Counted from the stretch's first letter, positions 39,196-52,242 are shown. The stretch: 64,000 bases of DNA from Klebsormidium nitens (GCA_000708835.1 DF237090.1:93936-157935); one strand, 5' to 3'. The notes: generated from the sequence alone by a model not told the origin. Translations and numbers: made by a program.

Positions 39196-40969
39196 TCAGG
39201 GCCCACAGCCCGCCTCCACTGTCACCACTCCTAGCGGCAGCTGGTACGCCGCTTGGCGCACTGTGATGAACGGATAGTCGCGCATGTCCGCCTCCTTCTT
39301 GAGCAGCAAAAAGACCACCGCCTGGAATCGAGCGGGGCAGTTGCGGTACCATTGGGTCCTGTCGACGTACTGGCGCGTGACTGCCAGATCGGTGCTGAAG
39401 TAGTCGCGCAGCGGGTCGGATTCGCGGCTGGTGGGCAGCAGACCGTGCGCCAGAATGCTCGGAATATTGCGCGGGGGAGTGCCATGGAATGCCACCACGA
39501 ACGGGCCCAGGATGGGGGACAATCGGAGGTAACCACACAAACCTGCAAAGCAGGAGAGGGCATCTTGATTTTGCAAATCGGGCTTGCCTGGGTTTGTCTG
39601 GTCGAATTGAAATTGTGACGGGACTAACAGCTGCTGTAAGCACAAGTCAAGGGAACTGGTGTTTAGAAGTCTGCAGGGACGTTGAGGCCCACTTGGTCTT
39701 TGATTAAGTGTAAGATTAGCATGCATGCGGCTGTTAACTACTGTAGCTGCTATCAGTACAAATGCTCCTACACATCCCAGGAGACTCCGCGTCTAGCTTT
39801 GTAAGCAACACCTAGTAGGAGACACAAGCATGCTTCACGGGTCCGCTCATCACCTTTGTTAAAAGGATCTACGATGCTATGAAAAATGGATGACGAAGGT
39901 TCTGCCTAGGGGGCCGGTTGTCCCCTCGGCGGCTCCCACCCGGTAGTCTCACCCGGGATGGTGTCCTCGTGTTGCAGCAGCGTGTCCAGGAACCGGTTGA
40001 GCATGTAGCTGGTAACCCGCAGGTGCGCATTAAGGCGCACGTCCGTCACCCGGTACCCGCGTGCCAGCTGCGCCGCGCGCCTCCCGAGGAAGCTTTCGTC
40101 GCACAGTTTGAGCAGCTCCTTGCGCAGGGCCGCCTGCGCGAGATCAGCGCGATCAAGATACTAAGATAGAAAGACCGTTAATTTCCAGTCCTCAGGGCCC
40201 GCAGCACTTCTTACCGCTCCGCGTCGGCTACAGAGTACTGTTTGGAAACTCTAGGATGTGGTTGCGTTCCATCGACCTAAAAATTCCTGATCTTGAACGA
40301 ATGTCATACTCCGAGGTGTTTGGAGCAATCTGATGACGAACTTTTCGTCAGCGGAGCGATGCAAGTGCAAAGAAAGGGTCCGTGCAGCCCTCACCCGTCT
40401 TCGCTGCACTCCGCCGTTTAAGTAGCCACGTGGTATCGCCCCCGAGACAATCTCCGCGATAGTATCTCTGCAGCCGTGAAGGAGACTCCTTCTTTTCTGC
40501 CAAGAGGCTCCTTTGAGCTTCAGCAACCAATTGTTCATGCGGGAAGCGCACGGAAGACGACAAAGAATGACCTCAGGGCCGCACCGGTCGCTTTGATGCA
40601 GCCCACTTAGCCACTGCGGGGCGAAGAGCTTCGCACCGCCGTAACAAGCCATCTGCATTCTGAAATCCAAGGCTTTGCGACAAAAGTTTGTCCACGGGCA
40701 AATATGTACAAGCCTTGACAAGTTGGTTCAACTTACCCGGGAATGACCTCCGGAAACAGGCACCAGGCGAGGAAGAGCAGGGCGGGCAGCACCGGCAGAG
40801 CAATGGCCAGGTACAACGCCCCCAAACCCAGGAGGTAAGCGAAGAGCGCGCATAGGGTGAAGCCCAGGAATGGCGGGCAGAAGAAGAAGCCCAGCAAGAA
40901 GACGGTCGGCCCCAGCTTCGCCTTCAGGATCTCTAGTTGGTCCCACAAATAGGAAACGACGTCGCAAAC
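39196..40969 (-). CDS. Membrane-tethered ADP-ribosyltransferase (PARP)-like protein, copy A (5' end not resolved)
   Basis: Four minus-strand exons close in phase: 40969-40737, 40467-40395, 40133-39953, 39542-39196 (stop). The first encodes two hydrophobic segments (FLLGFFFCPPFLGFTLCALF and ALYLAIALPVLPALLFLAW), a likely membrane hairpin. The third encodes a charged helical block (CDESFLGRRAAQLARGYR, TSYMLNRFLDTLLQHED). The last encodes an ART/PARP-like core: VVAFHGT (motif I His), NIPSILAHGLLP, DYFSTDLAVTRQYV (Tyr motif), then YPFITVRQAAYQLPLGV where PARPs carry their catalytic Glu. Function as a transferase is inferred only from these motifs. An upstream exon carrying the start codon is needed; a candidate with a GTAAGT donor lies near 41400. 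It is a paralogue of the gene at 41573-44502. Confidence 0.6.
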
Positions 40970-41572
40970 CTGACGATAAGGAATTGATTCTGGTTACAGA
41001 GACTTTGCAGAGCTCAACGGCGACAGGAGAAGTTGGGCGTTTGAGTTACGATAAGGTTTCAGGCGGAATCGAGTGCAGGTGGGGAGCAATGCATGCACTG
41101 TTTTGAAAGATGCAATTCCTTCTCCGGTCAATGCTCCAATTACTTCCAAATCATTGACTCATCTTCGGTACATCCTGTCTTCGGTGATGTCTTGGGTTCT
41201 CTCGAAAGTCTCCATGTTCATGCAGGCCCAACTTTCAGCATCTTCCAAGCGGAAGTCTTTGATTGCTGTGGGAAAATACAAACACCTATGCAGAATTTTC
41301 GGTCAGATTGGAACGCCTGTCTGTAGACAGCGCACTTACATCTACTCCCCCTTCCATCTCGACGCCCTGCCCTCTTTTTGCTGGCCGTGGTTGTGGCTGG
41401 AAAAATGAGCTCCTGCTTCTGGCATATGGGAGCTCGTGTTTCCGATCTTGGCCGGCGACCTTGCGGATCAGTCACGTTGCCTTCCTGATCAAATGAGTCG
41501 AAAGCGCCCAGTTGTTGCAATTCATTCTCCTTGCATGGGGCAATCTGCACGATCAAGTGCTTTCGCACCGAA

Positions 41573-44502
41573 ATGTCGCGACCACTGCAACTCTCAGAAC
41601 GTCACAAGCCCGACATTACAATCGTCATACACATCGAGGACGCGACTCGACCTGCCAGTATGAAGTTGGAGGAGACATTCATGCTCATTAAGGTGCCATT
41701 GCTGGTCTCAAGTGTCACTCAAGGATCGAGATGGGCGGGGAAAGTGGATACGAGTCGAATTCGACGGTTCGCAGATCAATCATATTCTTAACTCTTCGAC
41801 CGCAGCAGCTACCGTGCGGTACTTTCAACGGAGAAGTGCTGCATGTCACCATTGCAAGTAGCCGCCGGGTGGGATCGCATTCTTTCAAGCTTTCAAGTCC
41901 TCTGGAGAGGAACCTACTGACTGGAACTAAAGGTGAGGGTTGTATGCATCTTTTAACGCAGAGGGGTAGTCCATGGTTGCCCGTCGATTCGTCTCGTCTG
42001 GAGTGATTTGAGCAGTGGGGAAGTGACGATAAGAAAACGGAAACCAGACCGCTTGACCCTCAATGCGCCATGCAAGGGGAAATGAAAAGTGTTATCTGGG
42101 TGCTGGCCTGAGCATTTGGACGCTCTCGACTTTTCGGCAGTCGCTCGAAGATACTAGCTTCCATGCGGAAGAAGTGAGAAGTCTTCTAGCTACAGCGAGG
42201 GGGCCAGAAAAGCGATGGCAGGATATCGAAGGGCGGGGATTGCAGATGTGAGTGCGCTAGTTCTACATGTGAACGATCGTGCTTGATGATTGTAGATTGC
42301 TGCATGGTCGCTGAATCTGCTCACGTTGAGAATATGCAGACCCTCGCCATGAAAAAGTAGATTCTGATGGGCCGCACAATGTGAACTCCGAGCAGATGTC
42401 AAAATGCACCGGGCTAATGAAGAAAGATCTGACTCGTTGAAAGCGTAAAGCAGAATGACGGGAGAAGCTATTCCGCGATTTGGTGCATCCTTTGCTCACC
42501 GCCTGAATTTGAATTCTCCTGACTGGACCTCATAAACATTTCTTGAAGATCCAGTTCACGTTAGTTTAGCTTGTTCACCTCTCAAGTATCAGTTGTTGAA
42601 GTCTGAAGTCTGGAAAGTTTCTCCCACGTTGATTTCGCCCTTCCGTATCAGTTTCTGGACTCCTTGTGCGACCAAGCAGAGCTCCTGAGGGCGTTCTACC
42701 GGCCGCGGCTCGTCTTCCTGCTGTGCGTCTTCCTCTGCCCGTTCTTCCTGGGCTTCACCACGCTCGCGCTCTTTGGGCACATCCTGGCTCTCGCCTACTT
42801 CTGGGCGCTGTACCTGGCCTTCGTTCTGCCGCTGCCCATCGCGGTCTTCCTCGCCTGGTACCTCTTCGCGGAAATGATACCCGGGTAAGTCAGCGCAGGT
42901 AGCTAAAGCTAAAGATCAAGTGGCACATACGCGCTTTCCTCCGTAAATGTTTCGATGCTTGAGGGTGCAAAAAAGCATTGTACGGCGTTGAAGTGCTTTT
43001 CAGCTCGCAGGTGCCAACTTTGGGCGCTTTGGTTTTGGACGTACGGTGCGGCTGTAAGATCGTTCTTTGCTTGCGCTTCTCGCATCCGCAATTGCTTGCT
43101 GAAGCTAAGAGCACTCTTGCCCTGTAAGAACTTATGCTTTCATTTCGGCCGCAGTGAAATCATTGCTGACGTCACGTCGGAGGCAACACCGCGTGTCTAT
43201 CCAACCTGGGAAGTGCAGCAGACTGCGGCTCCTCGTGGCCCATCACTGTGGGATCGAAGACAGGTTGGAGCCGCTCAAGGCTTTCTTTTTTGGCATCGCT
43301 TCGCCGACGACAAGCAAACTATCCAGATACGTTGGAACATTTTGGCGCGACGCACAATGAGGCGAAGAAATTTGTCCATTATTCATGTCAGAAAGGTAAC
43401 AAAACGCGACCGTTTTCCAGTGTTTCCATGTGACAGTCTGCAGCCAAAGTTCTGAAGATTATAGACGGGCTCCAGGGCCCCATAAGTTGGATTTCTATTC
43501 TTCCGTCTTGATTACGCTGATCTCGCGCAGGCCCTGCGCGAGCGGCTGCTCGAAATGTGCGACGAGAACTTCCTGGAGAGGCGGGTGGCGCAGTTGGCGC
43601 GCGGGTACCGGGTGACGGACGTGCGCCTGAACGCGCACCTGCAGAGGTCCAGCTACATGCTCGACCGGTTCCTGGACACGCTGCTGCAACACGAGGACAC
43701 CCTCCCGGGTGAGCCAACCGGTCGGAGACGTGACAGGATGCTTAGAAGGCTCCTCAACCGGGGTTTTGTAGAGGGTTCTTCCATCTTTTCTCCCCCTGTT
43801 TTGTCCCCCCTCCCCCTGACACCAGCATTGTAATCCCTTCGGACAGTGCGGAGAGCTGACCCCTGGTATATGGAAATCCGCGTGTATATCCTGCCAGCTG
43901 GTTCTCTTCTCAGGCTCGAAAGCGGGCCTTTCGCAGTTTTGGGAGGCGTTTAAGTCGGTGGCAGAAGCGCCTCCAATGCCCCTACGCTCAATCGAAGACC
44001 GATAACCGTCGGCCCTGCTTTATCATTGCACCAGCCCTTATTCTCTCTCCTGGTATCAGGAACCAGTGTTTTCACACACAAGAACGACACAAGCCCACAT
44101 GACGAACGATTGCCCTGCCCCTGTCCTCGGTTAACAGATCTGTGGGAGGAACTCCGGTCGTCCCCCGGCCTGGGCCCGTTCGTGGTGGCGTTCCACGGCA
44201 CTCCCCCGGCCAACATCCCGAGCATCCTGGCCCATGGCCTGCTGCCCACCAGCCGCGTGTCCGACCCGCTGTGCGACTACTTCAGCACCGATCTAGCCGT
44301 CACCCGCCGGTACGTCGACAAGACCAATCGACTATGGTACCGCAACTGGCCCGCCCAGTTCCAAGCAGTCGTCTTTCTGCTGCTCAAGAAGGAGCCGGCG
44401 GTCGTGGACCACTTTTCGTTCATCGTGATGCGCCACGCGGCGTACCAGCTGCCGCTGGGAGTCGTGACGGTAGAGGCGGACTATGGGCCCCAAGAATTTT
44501 AG
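41573..44502 (+). CDS. Membrane-tethered ADP-ribosyltransferase (PARP)-like protein, copy B
   Basis: Exons that close in phase: 42618-42884 (or from 42652), 43155-43395, 43531-43708, 44138-44502 (stop). They encode two hydrophobic spans (LVFLLCVFLCPFFLGFTTLA; LYLAFVLPLPIAVFLAWYLF), a linker, a charged helical block (CDENFLERRVAQLARGYR), and the ART/PARP-like domain with FHGTPPANIPSILAHGLLP and DYFSTDLAVTRRYV. The TM exon from 42652 is exactly as long as in copy A (233 bp). Likely upstream exons are 41573-41692 (starts MSRPLQLS, contains ITIVIHIEDATRPASMKL) and 42141-42247 (SLEDTSFHAEEVRSLL); a further one near 41810-41935 is possible, but the 5' phase chain is not fully closed. Divergent from copy A, with a very short shared upstream region. 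Confidence 0.6.
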
Positions 44503-45939
44503 CAGGTCGTTTTCAAGCTTCGGCTTCAAATCGGCGCGAAACTCTTAAAATACGTCCTGGACATCTACTGTGGCCTTGTTAAGGTACATGCCATAATACT
44601 ATAAGACTTGCCACACAAGCAGCAAATAGGTGCTCAGCCGCCCGAGCGTCCCATCGCCAAGTTACTTGCATACGCTGCCAGTGGGTCGAGTCGAAGGCAG
44701 CTTGCTAGGTTTTTGATTACGTCCAGGTGGAAACGTTAGCGCCTCGCAATACGTTTACAGAGGCTTGCCACTAACGGAGGCACACTTCGAGGCCGCATTC
44801 TTCTTGACACTGCGGTGAGCGCTTTCTGTTCCATGCAGCGACGTAGCCTCGACTATACATCCGAGCAGGATGGTGGTTTTACAGGATTGCTTGGCTGATA
44901 CCTGCAGCGCCTAGCAAACATGTGCCAACCTGCCGTGACCGTACCGGTTCCACAGTGCATTTACTGGACGTACCTGCATGCTTGTTCATTTTCGTGCGCT
45001 GTGACATTGTTGAGTCCGGCCGCGGGCAGAGATATACAAAAATTGCCGCGAACGGCGATTGCATGGAGTATACGTCACTTGCACCGCATGCATGAACCAT
45101 GTGCACCATGCAGCCTGATGCTCAGTTGGAGTGGAACCCATGCTTACGTTCATATGCGCGTTTTTGTACTACACGTAGTACGTGGCATGTTTGCACCGTG
45201 GACAGCAAGACTCGTGCACTTTTGCCCTACGAACTGATGCACTTCACATACATATGAGCATCATCAAATTGATTTTCCAAATGTAAAGCTAGCTAGAACC
45301 CCCCGCAGCGCAAGTGCTTGCCCACTATATGTACGTCCATCCGATTGCATAGCATGTCAAGTACGGCAATACGGACGCCTTGCCAGCTTGAGGAATTTCA
45401 ATCACATGCATAGTCACTGATAGAATCACTCAACGGCGTTCACCGGCACGTACAGACAGTTGTACGTGCGGGTGGAATAGGTCGTGCAATTGCCTGTGCA
45501 TCCTCGTTGCACTTATTGTAGATAATACTCGATCCGTGGTTGTAGATAATACGCAATCCGTGCACACGAATACGCAACCGGACAATTGAGTCACAGACCA
45601 GCATGAGAAAGCCATCGTATAGCCGCTTAGTCCTAGCAAGATTTTGGGCCAGGACGGTTTTACAATAGAACGCGTGTCAGCAAGCCTACGTATCAAGAGC
45701 TTGAATGCAAGGCATTGGAAACGAGACACCCGTGTTCTTGAAAAGGATGTGTGTGTCCCGTCTCTTGAAACAACATGAAAGTCCTGAAACTTGGACAAAT
45801 GAGTCCAACCATGGAGGGTTGCCGTCGGCAGTAAGTTACAGTTCGATCTTATCGATGCAGATTCGCACTAATGTGGAGTAATTCTCCGGATCCGACATTC
45901 GAATTGCCGGATGGAGAGCTTTATCTTTCTTACATTTCC
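44503..45939. other. Intergenic between convergent genes
   Basis: About 1.4 kb between the 3' ends of the ART-like copy B and the FBL11-type gene. Only short frames without similarity were seen; a near-repeat of TGTAGATAATAC occurs near 45517-45552. Confidence 0.4.
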
Positions 45940-48900
45940 CTATTTGAATTGACTGAAGAGGACCCTGCACGGACGTTGCCATCGGCTGCGCCAAGAAAAG
46001 AGCAGAATTTAGGGAAGTGCGACGCAGCCGACTGGATGCATCGGTAGCCATGAAGCACAATGGTAGGTCAACCCACTCACGAAGTGGCAGCTTGCTGGCC
46101 CCTTTGACGAAGCGTGTGAAAATACAGTCGGCTTTGTAGGAACGAGCGATAGAAACTAACCTTGCCGGGATGCAGGAGGAAACCGAAAGCTGCAAGGTGG
46201 TAAAAAGTTCGTCAACAGGACTGCAAGTACGAGGACTCACCTCGATCAACGCGAACTTGCCGTCGGCGGCATCGCAGCCATCCAGGAAGAGTGACGTGAG
46301 CATGGGCATCCGGTCGTGGGCTGCTCTGATGAAGTCGACGGGCAGCCCCCGGCCGCTGTGCACCAGCTTCAGGGACGCGAGCGCGAAGCAGGAGGTGAAG
46401 AGGACGTCGGCACCGTCGGCTGTGACTCGGCCACAGTTCTGCACGGAACGTCGACACGCAGTTGATCCGCCGTCAGAGGAAGTCGCACAGACTTGGTCGG
46501 CAGCACGCAGTATTCCATTGCCCCTGATCCTCGCTTCCAAGACGTGCCACATCTCGAGAGAACCGGCAGGTGTGAACAAGGTCGATGGGGAGGGCACACG
46601 TGTCTGTGTGAGCGAAGCTAGCAATCAGTCCACTCACCAATCCAGCAGAACTTTCGCCTGGGATGCCCTAGCGTTCTCGAACAATCTCAACGGATCGTCA
46701 GGCCATAGAATTTCACGCTTACCTCGAGTGCCAGGTGGCGCAGTGCGGGCCAGCCCTCGGCGATGAGTTTCAGAGCGGCCGGGGTCAGTCGGCGAGCGCC
46801 CGCCAGGGCGAGCTTTTCGAGCGTGGGCAGTCCGTTGGCCAACCGGGCGATGCAGGCATCATCGAGGGTCGAGATGCCCCCGATCTGCAGAAATTGTGAG
46901 AGCGCTAATGAGGCCGGCACAGCAGTGCCTGGATCAGGATTAGGCCTTAGCTTCTAGTTGAATGCGACTGTGGCTTTCCAAAACTTGGGTAAGGATCGAG
47001 CAGCATAGCCAAAACAAAGTGCAGACTGTTGAGCAAAGCACGCAGACAGTAAGATCTCTGTGTCCTTTCTTCAGGCACTCAGAGAAGGCTGCGCACAGTC
47101 GTAAAAGTCCTGTCGGCTTCCGAGCAAGAGCGTCACGGGAAGACAATAACGTATTCGCGGGAAGCTAGCAACAGATATCGTCAAAGTGCCGAAAGGCTTA
47201 CTGCTTGGCATACGAAGTAATGCATCAATCAATCACTTAAAAGATCTACGCACGCTAACCGCTTACCAGCTTCAATGTTCGCAGGCTGGCCCCTGCCGCC
47301 GAGCCACAGAGGGTGTCCAGCAGCCTGGGCGTAAACGGCCCCGCACAGTGGTGCAGGCTCAGGGTCGAGAGGTGCTGGGCCTGACGAACAACCGGGAGGA
47401 TGCCCTCCCCGGAGATCATCTGTTAAAAGGAAGAAACAGGCTGGGGGCCAGATGTTGCAAAAGACACAGGAGGTGAAAGTTTGAGCGAAGCAGCGACGGC
47501 GTCGCCCACTGGCTTGCAAACGAGACTGTAGATGCGTCATACAAAGTGGCGTCCAAATCTGGATAAAATCATACATGCGACCAGTAGCGTAAGTTCAGAC
47601 ACTGACCGTGCACGCGCACCGGATCCGGACAAGCGGGCCGCCTTTGAAACAGAGCCCTTGATTCTGGGCTTCAAAGGCGCACTTCCACAAAGAGATAACT
47701 CGTCTATAGCGTGTCAGCATTGAACCGGACAAGTCAAAAGGCACGATCAGTCAAGCAATCATCTGACGAAGCAGGATAAGGACCTGTTCTTGTGTCCACT
47801 AGCCTCACCAGCATGCGCAGCCTGAGATGCTCCAGCCGCGGGCACGCTCCTGCAAGCTCCGCCAAATCCGCGTCACTGACCGCTGCCCCCAGGCCCAATG
47901 TCAGCGACCGCAGCTGGCCAAGGGCGGAACCCAGGCGCCGAAAACTCCCGTGGCCGAAACCCCAGCTCACTTTCAGCGTCTCCAGCTTGGACCCCTCTCC
48001 CCACACCGCCGGCTGCTCCGAAGGTCCGACCGAAAAAGGTTCTTCGGCTTGTCGATGCCCGTCTGCTGATCGCTCTGCTGCTGACTTACTACCAACCCTG
48101 TGCCCATCAGTCTTCCCGCTCGACGTCGATTCGGCACGAGAGCAGCCGTCTTTCATTCCGAGCCTACTACAGTCTCCCCCGTCGTCTAGAGAGCACTCAC
48201 GTGAACCGACCTGGTTGCAACCCCTGACGTCCAGCCGCTGGAGCCGCGGGTTCTTGCGCAGGAGCATTGCCAGCTCGTCGCCTGGTATCCGGAGCCCGTT
48301 CACGTCGAGTCTCCGGATGCTCGAACTGGCGAACGAGAAGCTGCCCGAGGCTACAATGCCGGACAGAGAAATTTCTTCCAGCCGGTCAAGCCCGGCGGTC
48401 AGGGCCGCAGCATGCTGCCCGCCCAGCTCTCTGCAGTGGCTGACGTCCAGAACCCGCAACCAGGACACGTCTGCTCCCAAAACCCCGCTCGTGGGCGCCT
48501 CGAAGCCGCCCTGCTCCGCCCGTGCTCCCAGCAACGGGCCACTGTTCGCATTCTCACCACATGGCTTCCCAGACGGAAAAGTAGAGGCAGGCTGTTCAGT
48601 GCCTTCGCGCACGCTGGCGGCTGCGTCTGCTGCTTCTATGGAACCTCTCGACGGTTCATCGGTGCCCTGGGTCCACCCATCTCTCGCCAGCAGCGCTGCC
48701 GCGGACTCCCTTCCGAACTTCGTCCCCGCCGCTCGCAGTTCCGTGAGGCGGGGCAGCTTGAGCAGAAGCGCTGCGAGGCTGTCGTCCGCCACGTCGGGGC
48801 ACCACGAGACGTCCAGGCTGGTCAGGTTGGGACACGTGGAGGCCAGCAGATGCAGCAGCGGGGCACCCACGTCGGAGCGCTTGCGCAGCGCGATGTCCAC

Positions 48901-51900
48901 CAGCCGGGGGTAAGCGCACCGGGGCTGCACGAGGCCTCGCTGACTAAGAACCGCGGGATCCGAGTAGCCCCCCGGACCGAGGATCTTATTTGCTGGGGCC
49001 CTGCGCACTGGCCGCGGGGTCCAAATGTCGTCGAACTGAGTGGGGGCTTCGTCGGGAGCCCACCCGGGCAGCATCCAATCAGGCGACGGCTCGTACGGCC
49101 GGCGCTTCGGCTGTCCCGACGAGACAGAGAGGTCGAGAGACTGGAGGTTGGGGTGGCCTTCCCCCAGAAGGAACGCGGAGGGCAGGTGCGGGCAGTTGAC
49201 GGCGGTGAGGTGGGCTAGACTGGGGAGCAGGTCGGCGAGACCGAACAGGAGTGCGTGGTGGCGCAGGCGCCAGCAGTCGGAGAGGTCTAGGCGGGTCAGG
49301 CGCGGGCAGGGGCGGCGGAAGAGGGAGAAGAAGGACGCCTCGTTGAATTGCTGGCAGCCGCGCAGGTCCAGGCCCTGCACAAAAGGGACCGACGGGTTCA
49401 GTCGATGCCAGGGGGAGCCTCAAACCTAGGGGGATGGGGTAGCGGGGCTTTGACCAAGACTGAAGGCGATGGTGACGCATCTTCGTTCCCTGAAGAAGCA
49501 CGGAAGAGTCAGGCACGGTAGGTGCGGATGATAGATTCAAGGAACGGGCGACATCAGAAGAGGATGACTCGGCATCGTTGTCCGAGCTGCAAGCAATCTG
49601 GGGCATGTTTTTTACTGCACAAGGAGGCAGCTCTTTTTCTAGGACCTATGAGCTTACTCTCGGTCGCATCCACGAGACAAGCAACACACGAAAGTAGAAA
49701 CAAGGCTCTACATGGTCAAAATCTGAAGTAATCAGGACACTGGTGGCGCGACTCCAAAAAGCTGTCCCCGGAGAGAGGCGAGTTTCATCCCCCTAGTATG
49801 GACAGGCGTACCCTGACGACCGACGTGACCTGTACCGTAGAACGCTATGAATAGCACATCAAAATCATTCCTACCTCGAGGAACTCCGATACCCGGGGCA
49901 GGAAGTCTTTGGAAAGGGTGGGCTGCCGTTTCGAGGATGCGGAGGCGCGGGGCTGGCTGGCCGCAAGCAAGGCCGCGTCAAGAACACTGCCCAGGGGTGG
50001 GCTCCGGCGACGTAGCCCTGCATCCGCATGAATGCTGTCATCACGAGTTGCACGATTGTCACCAATTTCTCTGAAAAATTCCTCGAAGTAACGAAGCTGG
50101 TTAAAAGATTGGCTGTATGTGCACCGCAACCTCCACACAAGAACATCACTAATGTGCGAGGTGTCTCGAAGAGAGAGATCAAAGTCATCTAGGCCATGGA
50201 AAAGGGAAATGTGAGTTTTCATGAGCACGTACCTAGGCGGAAGGGGAGGGGTAGCATGGCCCACCGGATCTCCTGCATTAGAATCACAAATCGGTCTGAG
50301 ATTGCAGATGCATTAAGTCCAGTATGCTAACGACATGGCGGGCATGTGACAGGCACTTCAGCAGAACCACCAAGAAAAACCAGCCAAGCATAACGATGAA
50401 TCCAGCCTTTAGTAGTCTCTTTTGATGGACAGTTGCATACTTGTGGACCATGAATCATCTCTTCTAGGAAGCATCGGACCTGCTGGTGACTGAGCTGGAG
50501 TGCTAGTTCTGGCTCGTCCCACCTGCAAAAAGTACAAAGACTCAGGCCCAATCGTAAAAGGGACTCTGCTACAAGCCACAGGGCGAAGTCTGCAAGTCAA
50601 TCAACCTAGCTTTCGGATTTTCGGGTCCAATCAAACGAAACAAGATCAGGCAAACGTTGAGTGGAAAAAGGCGGCAACAAGCTCATTATCTGCGGCGCGT
50701 CGCCTTACCTTGGCTGCCAAGCTCCACACATCTGCACATTTGTCCGTTGCCCAGTCCAGAAGCGCCTCGCAAACTACCTTTTCGCTGCACAGAGGGGCAG
50801 ATAGTCAGATTCTGGCAACCAAATTCCTTTCTGACATGTGCATCACGTATAGCAGATCCTTCCGAGGGGCAGACCTTCTGGTGATCAATCCAAGACATAT
50901 AGGACTACCTTAAGCTGCGCAGACGTTGAGGACTGGACAGTTGGACGATTTCTACTTGCACATCGGCCTCCACATCTTCGACCTATTCCTTGATCTTGGA
51001 GACCGGGGTTTCCCTCACAGCAAAGAGGCCGAGGAAGTACTGCTCCTCACCTGGGAACTGTGAGGTGCTCGCTGTTGACGACCGCCATGAGCAGCTCGAG
51101 CGGCGCCTCTCGGAGGGCCTGCTGGGCCACGGCGTCCTCCTGCCACCGCATAGCACACCGTCAGGGAACCCTCCAGTCAGATCACACCAGACCCAAAGCT
51201 GGGCAGGAAGAGAAGGCCATGCTTTCGAGGTGAAAGGATCTTCTCAGGCAGCTCGGACGTATTCAGAGACACAATCTGCGAAAAGCTCAATGCTTGGCAG
51301 GCTGTGGCCTTTCTTACTTGCTCGAAGATCAAGTCCACATGATGGACCAGATTAGTGGACAAGATGAAGGGCATGTGATGAACAACGGAGGTCTCACAAA
51401 GAAGACTGCCAGGGTCACCACGCAGAGCTCAGCCACGGCGTCCGCCGCTGCAGCATCTCTTGCCACGTCCTTGGCGGCTGTCCAGAGGCCGCACGCTGAT
51501 TCGAGGTCCACCACTGGCCCGCTTTCCTGACCGGGCCGAGGGGTGCAGCTGGAGATCCAGTTGCGACACTGACCCAGGAGGCTCTCGATGCCAAACATGT
51601 AAGCAGACTGCAAAGAGATCGACATGACTTTTCAGTCAAAAGATGGTTGCCGCTGTCAGGGGCTGTCAGGAATGCATGGAAGTTCGTTGCAGTACCCAGA
51701 CAGAGACTACAGAGAACATCACGTTTTATCGAGTAGTCAGCTGATATGCAAAAGCTGAAGGCAGTTCTCATCCAGTAGTTGCGGGCCAAGAGAGAGCAGG
51801 TACATTGAAGCGGTGGAAGTGTGGTAAGATTCACCCCAGACGTGCTCACCTGTATCAGGGGCAGGATGTCATTGGGCTCGATGTTCAGTTCCTTGCCATA

Positions 51901-52242
51901 AAGGAAGCCCAGGACCTTGGCAAAGATGGTCGCATCCCAATGCACTGTGACAGTCTCTTGGGTCGCCTCCTTGAAATTTGAGAACAAGGACTTGAAATAG
52001 TCAGAAGATGAAAGCAAAACGCTCTTATGTGCCAGGAATTTTGTTGCATGTCCTCCGGCCCCCTTTGGCGATTCTCCAAAGCCACCGTCACTGGCCTGTT
52101 CTCTGATTGACCCCTGTGCGTTTTCCCCCTCTGTTCCCAGCAGCTTCTCCGGGAAACCATCGGGACCCTCACAAACAACTAAGGTCACATCACCTTGATC
52201 CAGCGGTGGTAGTGCTTCTGCGAGGGCGCTGAGATCCATCAT
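45940..52242 (-). CDS. FBL11-like: BTB/POZ-BACK-leucine-rich-repeat protein, FBL11 type
   Basis: Minus-strand exons in phase: 52242-51850 (starts MMDLSALAEALPP; BTB with FLAHKSVLLSSSDYFKSLF), 51607-51398 and 51139-51051 and 50784-50709 (BACK-like, EKVVCEALLDWATDK), an exon ending at 49875 (LPRVSEFLE), 49374-47809 (LDLRGCQQFNEASFF; many LRRs), 47419-47267, 46884-46723, 46438-46241, 46189-46161 and 45985-45940 (stop). Exons between 50709 and about 50100 were not resolved. The BTB-then-LRR order matches plant FBL11, a presumed substrate adaptor for cullin-3 ubiquitin ligase. Odd points are a roughly 40-residue Gly/Glu-rich insert inside the BTB fold and low-complexity inserts between LRRs. The last two small exons are the least certain. 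Confidence 0.8.

Noticed and set aside
47792-48913. 373-codon plus-strand frame
   Set aside because: Antisense shadow of the large LRR exon of the FBL11-type gene; Ser/Arg/Pro-rich with no domain.
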